Positions 51,244-60,258 of a stretch of 64,000 bases of DNA are shown here, piece after piece. The notes beneath the pieces are model-generated. The model did no database searches and had not been told where the DNA came from. It saw only the letters and a list, made by a program, of their open reading frames with translations. Source of the DNA: Pseudomonas arcuscaelestis (GTDB lineage Bacteria; Pseudomonadota; Gammaproteobacteria; Pseudomonadales; Pseudomonadaceae). How positions within the stretch are numbered: the stretch's first letter is position 1; the number at the start of each line of letters is the position of its first letter. The translations under genes were made by a program, and so were the position numbers. The stretch spans positions 179,553 to 243,552 of the forward strand of contig NZ_JACOPV010000011.1 in the NCBI RefSeq assembly GCF_016881005.1, given 5' to 3'.

Positions 51244-51416
51244 CGAATGGATTGCGAGCGAGCGCATGGAACTCACTGAAAATTGGTAGAGCCTATGAGA
51301 AACACACTCTGCCATTGCGTCTGTAGTGATAGGACTTGGAAGCGGATTACCCTGTTGCGGGATTACATCCGCGGGGTGACGGAGCGCAACACGCCATTGC
51401 TGATGGGCGAGTCGCG
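51201..51416. repeat. About 217-bp duplicated module (other copy 51809-52025)
   Basis: The 3' part of the immunity gene, about 95 bp downstream of it and the LysR 3' end recur in the same order at 51809-52025, with scattered substitutions and a 1-bp indel. The two copies show the bacteriocin module and the LysR fragment moved or duplicated as a unit. Confidence 0.85.
51339..51416 (+). repeat. Second partial copy of the LysR 3' end
   Basis: GAAGCGGATTACCCTGTTG followed by the LysR terminal sequence up to GAGTCGCG, then unrelated sequence. It differs from the 51001 copy by several silent-type changes and agrees closely with the 51948 copy. Confidence 0.88.
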
Positions 51417-51509
51417 GGACGCGGGGCAACGCCAACACATTATGCCTGTGTAATCGTCGGTCCTGACATACCCGCGATAGCGTTCCAGCAAGCGCAACGG
51501 TGCGTCGTG

Positions 51510-51588
51510 CGCACGGCTGGAGGTGTAATCAAACAACACGAACGTCGTAACCCCCAAACACCACATCGATATTTATAGAAACGGTTAA
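51510..51588 (+). pseudogene. 3' remnant of a DNase-type bacteriocin (HNH nuclease end)
   Basis: From 51541 to the stop TAA at 51586-51588 the frame reads NVVTPKHHIDIYRNG, the characteristic end of colicin E/pyocin S HNH DNases (compare V-T-P-K-x-H-I-D-I-H). A Gly-Gly-Val at about 51519-51530 sits where the family has G-G-x-V but in another frame, so the remnant is frameshifted and truncated. The immunity gene starts 8 bp after its stop, the normal toxin-immunity spacing. Confidence 0.75.
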
Positions 51589-51596
51589 CACTGATA

Positions 51597-51851
51597 ATGA
51601 AAAAAGATATCAGCGACTGCACCGAAGACGAATTCATCAGCTTCATGCACAAGCTGCTGGCTGAAAACAAATCAGCAACTGATGACGTGTTAGATGTTCT
51701 GCTGGACCAATTTTGTGAAATTACCGGTCATCCAGATGGTACCGACCTCATTTACTACCCAGAAAATGGATCAAGCGGATCGGCGCAAGACGTCACGCGG
51801 GTGGTGAAGGAATGGCGTGCTGCTCAGGGCCTGCCGGGATTCAAAGACTGA
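51597..51851 (+). CDS. Immunity protein of DNase-type bacteriocin (colicin E/pyocin S-like)
   Basis: Intact 84-aa immunity protein. Family features: ISDCTEDEFISFM at the start, the Tyr-Tyr motif in TDLIYYPENG that contacts the nuclease, and VVKEWRAAQGLPGFKD at the end. It binds and blocks an incoming DNase bacteriocin in the cytoplasm. No intact bacteriocin gene is present; only a 3' stub lies upstream, so this is an orphan immunity gene that may protect against bacteriocins of neighbouring strains. It is followed by another copy of the LysR 3' end. Confidence 0.92.
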   Translation: MKKDISDCTEDEFISFMHKLLAENKSATDDVLDVLLDQFCEITGHPDGTDLIYYPENGSSGSAQDVTRVVKEWRAAQGLPGFKD

Positions 51852-51947
51852 CGAATGGATTGTGAGCGAATGCATGGAACTCACTGAAAAATTCGTAGAG
51901 CCCATGAGAAACACGATCTGCCATTGCGTCTGTAGTGATAGGACTTA

Positions 51948-52047
51948 GAAGCGGATTACCCTGTTGCGGGATTACATCCGCGGGGTGACGGAGCGCAACA
52001 CGCCATTGCTGATGGGCGAGTCGCGCACGATGGGCTTCGCCGATTAG
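51948..52047 (+). repeat. Outermost copy of the LysR 3' end, probable native junction
   Basis: Encodes K-R-I-T-L-L-R-D-Y-I-R... to T-M-G-F-A-D and the stop TAG at 52045-52047, which overlaps the TAA of convergent yfiB (52044-52046 on the other strand). Overlap with a core gene identifies this as the likely original chromosomal 3' end of the LysR gene. Confidence 0.85.
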
Positions 52048-52544
52048 TCGGAGGCGACGACGATGGCGACCCGGCGGTTCTCCATTCGGCCGGCGCGGGT
52101 GTCATTGCTGGCCACCGGTACTCGGCTGCCCAAGCCTCGGGTTTCGACGTTTTCCGCGCGCATGCCAATGGCCGTGAGCACGTTGGCCACGCTCTTGGCT
52201 CGACGCAGCGACAGTTGCTCGTTGTAGGCCGCCTTGCCGGAAGAATCGGTATGACCATCAACGCGCACGCGCTGGATGCCCACCGACAACAGCGACTTGC
52301 CAATACGCTCGACGATGGCTCGGCTCTCGCTGTTGAGTGAATCCAGGTCGCTACCGAACAGTACCTTGCCCGACAAGCCGAATTCCCAGCCTTCATCGGT
52401 CAATTGAAATCCTTGTTGCTTGAGCATGGCGATCTGCTCAGCGGTCAGGCCCTTAGGTGGTGTGCTCTGGCAGCCCGCCAGGGCCAGCAGCACCAGGGCC
52501 AGCCAGATAAAATGAGAACGTAGATATTGACTCAGGTGTGTCAC
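52044..52544 (-). CDS. yfiB: OmpA-like outer-membrane lipoprotein YfiB
   Basis: Lipoprotein of 166 aa: lipobox L-A-G-C after the hydrophobic ALVLLALAGC, then a C-terminal OmpA peptidoglycan-binding domain (VRVDGHTDSSGKAAYNEQLSLRRAKSV, GLGSRVPVASNDTRAGRMENRR). In P. aeruginosa YfiB sequesters YfiR and so frees the cyclase YfiN under envelope stress. It starts 3 bp after yfiN. Its stop overlaps the outermost LysR end. Confidence 0.93.
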   Translation of the reverse strand: MTHLSQYLRSHFIWLALVLLALAGCQSTPPKGLTAEQIAMLKQQGFQLTDEGWEFGLSGKVLFGSDLDSLNSESRAIVERIGKSLLSVGIQRVRVDGHTDSSGKAAYNEQLSLRRAKSVANVLTAIGMRAENVETRGLGSRVPVASNDTRAGRMENRRVAIVVASD

Positions 52545-52547
52545 GGT

Positions 52548-53819
52548 TCAGCTCCTGTTTTTTACTTGATTGGCAGAGTGCTCCGTCTCTGCCGTTTGCC
52601 ACTGGCCTCGGGTGTTGCGTTTGGCCTGGTACATCGCCGCATCGGCGGCTTGAAGCAAGTCCGATGGCGTCAGACCATCATCCGGGAAGTAGGCAATACC
52701 GACGCTCAACGAGGTGACAATGCTTTGTCCTGTCGACAGGTGAATCGGCACATGCATGCTGGCAATGATCTTCTCGGCGATGCGCATGGCATCTTCACGA
52801 CTGTGCAGCGGCGCCAGCAGCACGGCAAACTCGTCCCCGCCCAAACGGGCCACCAGGTCACTTTCGCGCAGTTGTGAGCGCACCCGGTTGGCAACACTCA
52901 CCAGTACTTCATCGCCCGCGGCATGGCCATGGCTGTCATTGATGTCCTTGAAGTTGTCGCTGTCGAGAAACAGCAGCGCCATGTTCTCCTGGTATTTGCT
53001 GGCATTGCGCAACGTGCGGCTGAGCCGGCCTTCGAAAAAGGCTCGATTGGGCAAACCAGTGAGACTGTCGTGACTGGCCTTGTGCGCCAGGCTCCGATTC
53101 TCGCGCTGCAGATGGTTCTGCCAACTTTCCAGTTCGTCGAGCAGGGCATTGAAGTCGTTGCCTAACTCATTGAGTTCGGCAATCTGTGCTGACGGCACGC
53201 GGCGGTCGAAACTGCGCTCGCGGCGCGCAGCGTGGGCGACTGCGGCCAAGCTGCGCAAAGGCCCGACGATATCACCGAACATGCGCCGCGACAGGTACAA
53301 GGCCCCCACGACACTGAGCGCTGTGCAAAAAATGATGCCGGCCAAGCCACTGAGCAGGAAGCGCACCAAGCTCCCCCCCTGCCCGATCAATTCGATGCGT
53401 CCGACCTGCTGCCCCTGATGCATTACCGGCAAGGTGACCGGCTCATCCAGCAACATGTGCGCAACTTGTTGTTCCATCCGCGCCAGCAGGCTGTCGTCAC
53501 TGCGATGCCAGCTCGCCATCAGTTGGTTGCTGTCATCGAACACCTTGACGTCGGCCAGTTCTTCCGTGGACGCGATCATGGCCAGGGCTTCATTGGCCGC
53601 GCTGCTGTCATTGAACACCACGGCGGCTTCGACCGTGTAGTTGATCGAGCGCGCGATCAAGTGCAGGTTGTGGTTGGCATATGACCGCAACGCCAGCACC
53701 CCCAGCAACGTCAGGGAAATACCTGCCAAGCCGACGGCCAGCAAGGCCACGCTCAAATGGCGACGCCCAAGCACCGCACGTAAGGTCGGACGCTGGTTTC
53801 CCCAGCCAAAACCGATCAT
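52548..53819 (-). CDS. yfiN: Membrane diguanylate cyclase YfiN (TpbB)
   Basis: Inner-membrane cyclase of 423 aa: TM1 at about 22-44, a periplasmic PAS-like domain to about residue 150, TM2 at 153-177, a HAMP domain, then GGDEF. The active site G-G-D-E-F is at 327-331 and the I-site pattern R-E-S-D at 318-321. It makes c-di-GMP, promoting attachment and biofilm, and is inhibited by periplasmic YfiR. It overlaps yfiR by 4 nt. Confidence 0.94.
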   Translation of the reverse strand: MIGFGWGNQRPTLRAVLGRRHLSVALLAVGLAGISLTLLGVLALRSYANHNLHLIARSINYTVEAAVVFNDSSAANEALAMIASTEELADVKVFDDSNQLMASWHRSDDSLLARMEQQVAHMLLDEPVTLPVMHQGQQVGRIELIGQGGSLVRFLLSGLAGIIFCTALSVVGALYLSRRMFGDIVGPLRSLAAVAHAARRERSFDRRVPSAQIAELNELGNDFNALLDELESWQNHLQRENRSLAHKASHDSLTGLPNRAFFEGRLSRTLRNASKYQENMALLFLDSDNFKDINDSHGHAAGDEVLVSVANRVRSQLRESDLVARLGGDEFAVLLAPLHSREDAMRIAEKIIASMHVPIHLSTGQSIVTSLSVGIAYFPDDGLTPSDLLQAADAAMYQAKRNTRGQWQTAETEHSANQVKNRS

Positions 53820-54391
53820 GGATGTGCCGCCCGCCGACGCGACAATTGCAACACAGAGGGGTGGATGCGTACGCCGCTACGCGAGACTGAATCAAGATTG
53901 ACGTCGAACGCCACCTGCTGGTCGCTAACACGCAGGCAAAACACACTGCCGACGGTGCAAAGGTCGTCGGCCTCACTGATGCTCAAGACCGGATGACCAG
54001 CAATGGCACTGAACAACTGGCGTCGTTCATCCTCGCTCATCTGGCCGAGATAAACCGCGTCGCATTCATTGGCAATGCGCGGATCCCCGGCCAGCAAGCG
54101 CCTCACCACCAATGCACGGCCTGTAGCCTGCGTTGTGCCCTTTACCAGGTCGTCGGTGTACTCGGTGGGGCCAACCAGACACAAACGCAGCTGCGTCGGC
54201 TCCACCGGCCAGCGCGCGTAGCTGAGTATGCCCAGCACTACCTGAGTTACGGCAGAAGCACGTTGCTCGGCCATACTTGAAGTCTGCGTTGATTCGGCGC
54301 AGGCCAGGGTGGCAAACAGCAAGGAAAAAGCGGCCACCAGCGAGCGCCCAGGACTCGTTACACGTCCCGATGTCGAGGCGGCCACTTTCAT
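53816..54391 (-). CDS. yfiR: Periplasmic repressor YfiR of the YfiBNR system
   Basis: DUF4154 protein of 191 aa with a signal peptide (LVAAFSLLFATLACA) and the domain VVLGILSYARWPVEPTQLRLCLVG ... GHPVLSISE. Four cysteines in L-R-L-C, N-E-C-D and D-L-C-T-V-G-S-V-F-C match the disulphide-forming set of P. aeruginosa YfiR. It binds YfiN from the periplasmic side and keeps it inactive. First gene of the operon. Confidence 0.94.
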   Translation of the reverse strand: MKVAASTSGRVTSPGRSLVAAFSLLFATLACAESTQTSSMAEQRASAVTQVVLGILSYARWPVEPTQLRLCLVGPTEYTDDLVKGTTQATGRALVVRRLLAGDPRIANECDAVYLGQMSEDERRQLFSAIAGHPVLSISEADDLCTVGSVFCLRVSDQQVAFDVNLDSVSRSGVRIHPSVLQLSRRRAAHP

Positions 54392-54502
54392 GAAGGAAAT
54401 CTCAGAACGCTAGAAAATCATGTCGCAACGATAGCACAATGGCCATATTCCCAGTGAGGGAACGCCCTCCTGAAAATCCGCTGAAAGTCCGATTCACCCT
54501 GT

Positions 54503-56581
54503 TCATACCTGCTCCAGCATGAGTCCGGAGATACGTTTGACCTTACGACGCACTGCGTCTTCAAACACTCCCTGACGCGGCTCGATTAAAGTAAAACAGC
54601 TTTTTGCCCGGGTAATACCGGTGTAAATCAACTCCTTGGTCAACACCGGATTGAGAACATCGGGCAGCACCAGGGCAGTATGGTCGAACTCGGAGCCCTG
54701 GGATTTGTGCACGGTCATTGCGTACACGGTTTCCACATCGTTCAGACGACTAGGCAGTACAAACCGTACGCCGCCGCGGCCGTCATTTCGAGCAAAGGCT
54801 ACCCGCAGCACCTGCTGACCAGGCTGTTGCTCATCCGGCAGGCGCAAGGCTATGCCGATGTCGCCATTCATCAAGCCGAGGCCATAGTCGTTGCGCGTCA
54901 TGAGTACGGGGCGCCCCTCATACCAAGGCTGATCGACATCGATCAATCCGGCGGCACCCAATACCCGAGCAACACGCTGGTTCAACCCTTCGACGCCCCA
55001 CGGCCCCTTACGAACGGCGCACAGCAGTTGGAACGTTTCAAATCCCTGCAACACCGCCATCGCCCAGGCTTCCCAGCGTGGGTCTAGCGCTGGCGTGGCC
55101 AGTGAAGGGCGCTGGCGTCCAATTGCCTGCAAATAGCTGCGATAGCCCTGCGGCCCATCGCTGCTACCCAGACCATCAAGCAGCAGACGGTCGAGGGCGC
55201 GGTCCTGTTCGCCGCGCAGGGTCAAACCGTACACATCATCTTGAGTTTGCTTGAGCAATGCCCGGGCCTGTTCAGCGTCTTGCAGATTGACCAGGCGTGC
55301 CAGCCGGCCAATACCACTGCTCTCACCAAAGCGTCGGGAAAAGCGCAACATCACCACCTGCTGCGCCAGTGGGAATTGCTCACGGCTGCCAGGTTGCAGT
55401 TCACTGCCCGCCAATGACTCACCACTGATCTGTTCAAGCCAGGCCTGAGTCTGGGGGCTGTAGCGTCCGGCCTCGGCATCGCGGCACAGATCGCCAAGCA
55501 CGGCGCCGGCTTCCACCGATGCCAATTGATCCTTGTCGCCCAACAACACCAGACGGGCATGAGCGGGTAACGCGGCAAGCAGATTGGCCATCATTTCCAG
55601 ATCGATCATCGAGGCTTCGTCGACCACCAATACATCCAATGGCAGAGGGTTGCCCGCGTGATGACGAAAATGCCGCGATCCGGGGCGACTGCCCAACAAG
55701 CGGTGCACGGTCGAGACATCGGTAGGGATGTTTTCCCGCACTTGGGCGTCAACCGCCAGACGCTCGACCTGTTGGCCAATCGACTCGGTCAAGCGCGCCG
55801 CCGCCTTGCCTGTAGGTGCTGCCAGCCGTATGCGCAGTGGTCGCCCGGCCTCTACCGCAGGCGCCTGAAGCAATGCGAGCAAACGCACGACAGTGGTGGT
55901 CTTACCGGTACCAGGACCGCCGGTGATGATGCTGAAGCCACCGCGTGTGGCCAAGGCGCAGGCCAGCTTTTGCCAGTCCACCTGCCCTGCCTGACTGCCC
56001 GTGGCAAATAACTGCGCCAAGCGCGCCGGCAAGTCGGATGGAATGGCTTCGACCTGTTCAAGACGCTGGCGCAAGGCACCGTCGATCTGTCGTTCATAGG
56101 TCCAGTAACGGCGCAAATACAAGCGCTGGCCGCTGAGCACCAAGGGCCGAGCGGCATCTTCCTTCCGTGCACCATTGGCAACCAGACGGCTACCGGCCAG
56201 ACGCTGCAACCAGGTTGCCAAGGTCAGTTGCTCAAGCAATTGCGACGGTAGCAACAAGGGACCGGCCAGAGCATCCCCCTCCGGCGGCAACGACAGGGCG
56301 AAGTCAGGCTCGGCCAGCGTCTCGCCCAGGTCCAGGCAAACATGGCCATGCCCCAACTGGTGGCTGGCGAGCGCTGCGGCCAACAGGACCAGGGAATCCC
56401 CTTGCGGGTCCAACTCCTCGAGAAAACCGACAAAGGCCCGGTCCAGGGCGCGCAGCCAGCTGCGCTCAACCCAGCGATCAAGCAGCGCGAGCAGATCGGC
56501 ACTGTCGTTCAATGGCTCAAGTGCCGCCAAATGCCGGGCATCCAGCGGTGTCGGCAGCAGATCATCGAGCGTACGGCTCAT
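54503..56581 (-). CDS. recD: Exodeoxyribonuclease V subunit RecD
   Basis: 5'-3' helicase subunit of RecBCD, 692 aa. Walker A is GGPGTGKTTTV, Walker B region VVDEASMIDLEMM, and the C-terminal UvrD-like motif is MTVHKSQGSEFDH. Last gene of the recC-recB-recD order; its ATG overlaps the recB stop by 4 nt. Repairs double-strand breaks with RecB and RecC. Confidence 0.96.
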   Translation of the reverse strand: MSRTLDDLLPTPLDARHLAALEPLNDSADLLALLDRWVERSWLRALDRAFVGFLEELDPQGDSLVLLAAALASHQLGHGHVCLDLGETLAEPDFALSLPPEGDALAGPLLLPSQLLEQLTLATWLQRLAGSRLVANGARKEDAARPLVLSGQRLYLRRYWTYERQIDGALRQRLEQVEAIPSDLPARLAQLFATGSQAGQVDWQKLACALATRGGFSIITGGPGTGKTTTVVRLLALLQAPAVEAGRPLRIRLAAPTGKAAARLTESIGQQVERLAVDAQVRENIPTDVSTVHRLLGSRPGSRHFRHHAGNPLPLDVLVVDEASMIDLEMMANLLAALPAHARLVLLGDKDQLASVEAGAVLGDLCRDAEAGRYSPQTQAWLEQISGESLAGSELQPGSREQFPLAQQVVMLRFSRRFGESSGIGRLARLVNLQDAEQARALLKQTQDDVYGLTLRGEQDRALDRLLLDGLGSSDGPQGYRSYLQAIGRQRPSLATPALDPRWEAWAMAVLQGFETFQLLCAVRKGPWGVEGLNQRVARVLGAAGLIDVDQPWYEGRPVLMTRNDYGLGLMNGDIGIALRLPDEQQPGQQVLRVAFARNDGRGGVRFVLPSRLNDVETVYAMTVHKSQGSEFDHTALVLPDVLNPVLTKELIYTGITRAKSCFTLIEPRQGVFEDAVRRKVKRISGLMLEQV

Positions 56582-59500
56582 GGTGCATCTCCCAGGAACA
56601 GGTCATGTTGCTGCGGGTTACTGAGGCCGCGGAACAAGGCATCGAGGCGCTCGATCAATTCCCGGGGCGGTTTGACGAAATACACGCCACCGGTCGCCGA
56701 GTGCACGCCGCGCAAGAAGATGAACAGTGCACCGCCCACATGCCGGTCGTAATCGTAGTCCGGCAGCCTCGCACGCAACTGACGGTGCAAGGCCAGCAGA
56801 TACAGCACATATTGAAGGTCGTAACGGTGACCTAGAATCGCCGATTCCATGGCCAACTCGCTGTAGGCAAGGTCATCGGGGCCCAGCCAGTTGGACTTGT
56901 AATCGGCCACATAGAAGCGCCCATCATGTTCGAAGGCCAAGTCGATAAAACCCTTGAACATGCCGTTGAGCTGGGCCGGCTGGGCGGCGACTCGGCTAGC
57001 ACCCTGATGAGTGTGCTCACACACCAGGCGATCCAGTTGGCCGACGTCAACCTTGTGGCTGGCAAACCAGAACTCCATCTCGATCTGGTACTGGCTCAGC
57101 TGATTCAAGGCGACCATCGGGCTCGCCGGTTCCAGCGCCCTGGGCTGCAGCAACAATTGTTTCAGCCAATCGCTGAGGGTGTTGATCCAGCCCTCCCAGT
57201 CACGACGGTTGCAGCGCTGGCCGACCGTACGCTTGAGCGCTGCGTCGTTGGCCGTCACCTGCGCAAAGCCTTCGAGCCCTGCCCATTCGAGCAAGCCGTG
57301 AAGGAACGTCCCGGGATTCGGGCCACGCGGGAAGCGATGGATATCACCGCTGCCGGGCGCAACTTCGCGCAGCTGCTGCGGATCGGGTCGTTCGTCATCC
57401 AGTAGGTGCTGAGCCTGAGAGCTGTCTGCTGCCAGCGTCATCGCGTCCTCGCCTATTCGTAAGGCACTGTAGGAGGCAATCCACCAGTTTTCGGCAGCAC
57501 GACGCTTGGGCTCACGTACGGGCAAAAGCTCGGAGTGATTGAGTGGCGCGCTATAGGCCTGCTCATCTGGCTCGGGCATGGCGCTGCAAGCAATCGCCGA
57601 ACAGTCAGCTTGCAATGCCTGCAACCAGTCATTGAGTTGACTGGAGTTTGCCAGTGGGGCACCCCCGCCCAGCAGATAGCCCAGCGCCGAACGGTGTAGC
57701 AACGAAGTTTTGCCAGCGCCGCGCTTGAGGTCTGCAACACCTAGCCAGCACGCGTGCTGGGCACGGGTCAGGGCGACGTAGAGCAGACGCAGGTCTTCAG
57801 CCAGCCGCTCATCGTCGGCCAGGGCGATTTGCTCCGCGTCCGGGGTCAGGGTGAGATGCGCGTGCCCGTCGCTGTCGTGCCAGGCCAACGGCAAGCGCTG
57901 GCCATCTACCGGTTTGCTGGTACAGATGAACGGCAGAAATACCAGCGGGTACTCCAGCCCTTTGGACTTGTGGATTGTCACCACTTTGACCAGTTGCTCA
58001 TCGCTTTCCAAACGCAAGATCTGATCTTCACCCGCCTGTCCGACGCTGGCCAAGTGCTCGCCCAGGTGGCGAATCAAAGCTTGCTCGCCATCCAGCTCCG
58101 TGGCCGCCTGCTGCAGCAACTCGGCCAGGTGCAACAGGTTGGTCAACACTCGCTCACCGTCACTGCGGGCAATCAACACCTGCGGTAGTTGGAAGTCATG
58201 CAGCAAACGTCGCAGCATCGGCAACACCCCCTGGGTTCGCCAGATCAGCCGGTACTGGCGGAACTGCATGACCCAGCGCTCCCACACTCGCTCGTTCTGG
58301 TTCAATTGCTCCAGATCCGCAAGCGGAAGATTCAACGTGATACTGGCCAGCGCAGCCTTCAGCAGGCGCTCGGCATCCGGCTCGGCACAGGCCTTGAGCC
58401 AGGACAACAGGTCCTGGGCTTCCTGCGCGGCGAACACCGAATCCTTGTCTGAGAGGTACACACTGCGTACATCGCGAGCGGCCAGTTCGGCCCGGATCAA
58501 CTGCGCCTCGCGACCATCGCGCACCAGGATGGCGATGTCCGAAGGCAGGCAGCCACGCAGCGACTGGTCGGCCTGGAGAAATCCGCTACGCCCCTGCTGC
58601 CCACCGTTGAGCAGCGCAACGATCTGGCTGGCACAACTGACAGCCAATTGCTGCCGATAGACCGCGCCGGAAACGGGTTCCTCGCTGGGTAACTGCCACA
58701 GATTCAAAGCCGCTAGTGTTTGTCCATTAACCTGGAACTGTTCACTGCGACCTTGGGCCTTGACCTCGACAAAGGGCACTGGGTTGTCTTCGCCCTCGCG
58801 GAACAAAAAAGCGCCACGGCCACGTTCACTCAGTTCGGCGCGCATGAACACATGGTTGACAGCACCGACCATAGACGCACTGGAACGGTAATTGGTGTCC
58901 AGGCTATGCAAGCGGCCGGTGGTAGCACGACGGGCGCCCAGGTAGGTAAAGATATCGGCACCACGAAAGGCATAGATTGCCTGTTTAGGGTCACCGATCA
59001 TGAACAAACCAGTATCGCGGACGTTGTCTTCGATACGGTAGATACGTTGGAAGATCCGGTACTGGACAGGGTCGGTGTCCTGAAACTCATCGATCAAGGC
59101 CACTGGGAACTGCTCGCGGATCAATCCCGCCAGACGCTCACCCGTGTCACCTTGCAAGGCGTGATCGAGGCGTACCAGCATGTCGTCGAAGCCCATCTCC
59201 GCTCGACGACGCTTTTCCTGCTCGAAGCGCGCGCCGACCCAGGCGGCAGCGTGTTCCAGCAAGCAGGCATCGGGAGTTGGCAACGCCGTGAGTTTTTCTT
59301 TCAGGCTTTCCATGGCCTGCAGTGCCGGATGACTCGGTGGCTCGCCCTTCCAGGCTTCGGCCATACCGATGCGTGTGAGGCGAGTGAAACCGGTGCCCAG
59401 GTCAAGTTCCAATGCCTGTTCGTCGGCAGCCCAACTGGCAAGCTTCTCACACCAGGGCTCGAAATAACGCGCCTGCATCTTGCGACCGTCGACTTGCTTG

Positions 59501-60258
59501 GCAGCCAGGCCGTCTCGACAAATCTGCAGCAACTCGCCGGACCACTGCACCCATGGAGCCTTAAGCTTGTGCAGTTGCTCTGCGCGCTGCTGCAACACCG
59601 CGTCGATCAATGCCTGCGGTTCTTCTGTGGTGTTCTCGATACGCTGGCGACCAAAAAGTGCACGCACCCGGGGCAGTAATGCATCGGGACTCACCCAGTT
59701 GCTCCGCACCCAGGCCAGCGCATCGCCTTGCATGCAGTAGCAAAAGCGCCGCCAGTAATCGCGCATGACCTGTCCGAGCAACTCGCTGTGGTCGGTTTCC
59801 AGGGTTTGGGTGAACAGGCTGCCGCTGTCGAACGCATGTTCGCGCAACATGCGCTGACACCAACTGTGAATGGTTGAGACTGCAGCCTCGTCCATCCACT
59901 GCGCGGCCACATCAAGACGATTGGCACATGCAGGCCACAGGTCTGCTTGATAGTCATCGCGTAGCAATTGCAGCAAGGGGTCGACTGCCGTCAACTCGCC
60001 GCGAAAGAAGCGCGCGGCTTCAGCCAGACGGGTACGAATTCGTTCACGCAGCTCCTTGGTAGCCGCATCGGTAAAGGTCACTACCAGAATTTGCGGTGGC
60101 AACAATTCGCGCCCGAACCCCTGCTCACCGCCATGGCCAAGCACCAGACGCAGGTACAGTGCTGAGATGGTAAATGTTTTGCCGGTACCGGCGCTGGCCT
60201 CGATCAGCTGACTGCCGTGCAGTGGGAACGTCAGTGCCAGTGGCGTGTTGCGACTCAT
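56578..60258 (-). CDS. recB: Exodeoxyribonuclease V subunit RecB
   Basis: 3'-5' helicase and nuclease subunit, 1226 aa. N-terminal Walker A IEASAGTGKTFTI, UvrD-type motifs IDEFQDTDPVQY and VVTIHKSKGLEYP, and the C-terminal nuclease motif D-x-K in YVADYKSNWLG are present. The ATG at 60258 overlaps the recC stop by 4 nt; the frame is open 23 codons further upstream but inside recC. Confidence 0.97.
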   Translation of the reverse strand: MSRNTPLALTFPLHGSQLIEASAGTGKTFTISALYLRLVLGHGGEQGFGRELLPPQILVVTFTDAATKELRERIRTRLAEAARFFRGELTAVDPLLQLLRDDYQADLWPACANRLDVAAQWMDEAAVSTIHSWCQRMLREHAFDSGSLFTQTLETDHSELLGQVMRDYWRRFCYCMQGDALAWVRSNWVSPDALLPRVRALFGRQRIENTTEEPQALIDAVLQQRAEQLHKLKAPWVQWSGELLQICRDGLAAKQVDGRKMQARYFEPWCEKLASWAADEQALELDLGTGFTRLTRIGMAEAWKGEPPSHPALQAMESLKEKLTALPTPDACLLEHAAAWVGARFEQEKRRRAEMGFDDMLVRLDHALQGDTGERLAGLIREQFPVALIDEFQDTDPVQYRIFQRIYRIEDNVRDTGLFMIGDPKQAIYAFRGADIFTYLGARRATTGRLHSLDTNYRSSASMVGAVNHVFMRAELSERGRGAFLFREGEDNPVPFVEVKAQGRSEQFQVNGQTLAALNLWQLPSEEPVSGAVYRQQLAVSCASQIVALLNGGQQGRSGFLQADQSLRGCLPSDIAILVRDGREAQLIRAELAARDVRSVYLSDKDSVFAAQEAQDLLSWLKACAEPDAERLLKAALASITLNLPLADLEQLNQNERVWERWVMQFRQYRLIWRTQGVLPMLRRLLHDFQLPQVLIARSDGERVLTNLLHLAELLQQAATELDGEQALIRHLGEHLASVGQAGEDQILRLESDEQLVKVVTIHKSKGLEYPLVFLPFICTSKPVDGQRLPLAWHDSDGHAHLTLTPDAEQIALADDERLAEDLRLLYVALTRAQHACWLGVADLKRGAGKTSLLHRSALGYLLGGGAPLANSSQLNDWLQALQADCSAIACSAMPEPDEQAYSAPLNHSELLPVREPKRRAAENWWIASYSALRIGEDAMTLAADSSQAQHLLDDERPDPQQLREVAPGSGDIHRFPRGPNPGTFLHGLLEWAGLEGFAQVTANDAALKRTVGQRCNRRDWEGWINTLSDWLKQLLLQPRALEPASPMVALNQLSQYQIEMEFWFASHKVDVGQLDRLVCEHTHQGASRVAAQPAQLNGMFKGFIDLAFEHDGRFYVADYKSNWLGPDDLAYSELAMESAILGHRYDLQYVLYLLALHRQLRARLPDYDYDRHVGGALFIFLRGVHSATGGVYFVKPPRELIERLDALFRGLSNPQQHDLFLGDAP

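Noticed and set aside
51336..51578. 80-codon open frame across a LysR-end copy and the DNase stub
   Set aside because: It reads the LysR fragment and the nuclease remnant in wrong frames; the correct frames give recognisable protein ends.
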